This document shows positions 63,203 to 64,000 of a stretch of 64,000 bases of DNA, piece after piece. Within the stretch, counting starts at the first letter, position 1, and each line of letters begins with the position of its first letter. The position numbers and the translations under genes are program-made. The notes under the pieces are model-generated. The model was not told where the DNA came from and ran no database searches. It saw nothing but the letters and a program-made list of their open reading frames with translations. This DNA is from a gamma proteobacterium NOR5-3 (GTDB lineage: Bacteria; Pseudomonadota; Gammaproteobacteria; Pseudomonadales; Halieaceae). The stretch spans positions 129,919 through 193,918 of the forward strand of contig DS999407.1 in NCBI GenBank assembly GCA_000158155.1, read 5' to 3'.

Positions 63203-63812
63203 TGACGCTGAACCCGGGGACTTCGTGCCAACGCGAGCCCTCGCGAAAAATTACTGGCTTCGACAATGCTCCCATCATGTCTGAAATTCCGCTAGGACCG
63301 ACTCTCGACGCTGTGCTCTGACACAGCGACAGATCGATAGCATCGACTCGGTCGAGCATCTCTGTTGCCTGCACCGCCATCAGACCCGAAAACCCGGGCC
63401 ACAAGCCGGCCATCATGAGCGAGGGGGTACGAGCCTCTATCGCACGGTCATTCAGTGCGTGAACGCGATCGATAAAGTTCTGTTCGATAGATAAGTCAAG
63501 ACAGGGTACGCCATGCTCAAGGCACGCGATTTGTACCTCCGGCCATTCTTGCCTGAGACAGCTAATCACGCCGGTGACATCCGAGGCGATGCCATCGCGG
63601 ATACTCGCGGGATCACGCAGGTCGATCCGCATCGGCGAAGCCCCCGGATATCCCTGCGCCTGCGTTATGGCACGCTCAAGCCGGTAGTCCCCGAGGGCGA
63701 GTGCACTCGGGCCGCACTGGCGCGCGATCTCTGCACACACCTTTCGTCCCACACCGCCTGCCGAACCGATCACGAGAATCCGCGATCTTGCTGCGCCTGC
63801 CTTAATGTCCAT
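63203..63812 (-). pseudogene. Saccharopine-dehydrogenase-like gene, second copy, cut by IS3
   Basis: First 200 or so residues (MDIKAGAARSRILVIGSAGG, LGDYRLERAITQAQGYP, AGLWPGFSGLMAVQATEMLD) closely match the protein at 30898-32034. The IS3 end follows GFSVM, corresponding to GVSVT in the intact copy; the remaining half is absent. Bases 63813-64000 show no further gene. Confidence 0.85.
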
Positions 63813-64000
63813 TTTCTCATGCTACAGGAGGCCGCTGTTTGCCGGAGCATGCAGGATTTAAGCCCGCTACTCGTCGCGAGCCGACGCCTCATAATCCAAA
63901 GCTTAGTCAAACGGTAAATCGACTGCTCTCTTTGACCGGAAAAAACTGACAACGGCCTTCGATAGAGCCCAAGTCTTTGTTGGCTATCAGGTTGTTTGAA

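Overview
The window looks like an accessory, insertion-sequence-rich stretch of a moderately GC-rich Gram-negative genome. It is most likely a marine-type gammaproteobacterium: there are TonB-dependent receptors, Dsb oxidoreductases, an MlaA/VacJ remnant, IPTL-CTERM surface proteins and integron cassettes. The taxon is inferred from gene content only. No rRNA, tRNA, CRISPR array, integron integrase or replication gene was recognised. A large part of the window is mobile DNA: intact or broken IS3, IS5/IS1182, IS6, IS21, IS30, IS66, IS110/IS1111 and IS1380 elements, often nested or fused. Many accessory genes carry a single nonsense or frameshift mutation.

Layout. 1-11.7 kb: IS3 debris, a metallo-beta-lactamase-fold protein, a DsbC/G-like protein, a block (alpha/beta hydrolase, crotonase, HxlR regulator) between two IS1380 fragments, a divergent TetR/short-chain dehydrogenase pair with two clear operators, then a broken mlaA, an IS66/IS21 chimera and a broken TonB receptor. 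12.4-16.2 kb: a signalling cluster with a response regulator of unusual architecture, a PP2C phosphatase, an FHA-EAL protein and a stand-alone transposase-type InsH N-terminal (DUF772) domain. 16.6-25.6 kb: a five-gene minus-strand operon opening with a giant DUF11/FG-GAP IPTL-CTERM surface protein, followed by an SDR-type epimerase, a TPR protein, a TPR-sulfotransferase and a second IPTL-CTERM protein. A run of 20 G lies immediately upstream of the first start codon. 25.8-32.3 kb: an AraC regulator, a second copy of the unusual response regulator, an S9 peptidase, IS3 debris and a saccharopine-dehydrogenase-like protein. 32.5-40.2 kb: DUF4336, a mazEF locus with a dead toxin between copies of a 17-23 bp repeat, a broken AraC gene, a transglutaminase-like protein, DUF3703, and an intact 900-aa TonB receptor preceded by a remnant of another.

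40.3-56.3 kb: IS fragments around an orphan integron cassette, a DsbA-like protein, a complete IS1111-type IS110 element, and an 8.5-kb composite transposon. The composite consists of two equal-length IS5-type copies around a TetR regulator and two flavoprotein oxidases resembling polyamine catabolic enzymes. It sits inside an IS6 transposase gene and is flanked by a 6-bp duplication. To its right is a cluster of four attC-like sites with cassettes (acetyltransferase, small membrane protein, YefM-YoeB toxin-antitoxin) and no integrase. 56.5-64 kb: a truncated IS110, a two-gene ABC transporter, an IS30 inserted in an IS3, a P-loop kinase, and an IS3 that has cut a second copy of the saccharopine-dehydrogenase-like gene.

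The most notable candidates are the poly-G-preceded surface-protein/sulfotransferase operon, the two response regulators with an unrecognised N-terminal domain (one beside a phospho-Ser/Thr and c-di-GMP cluster), and the composite transposon.
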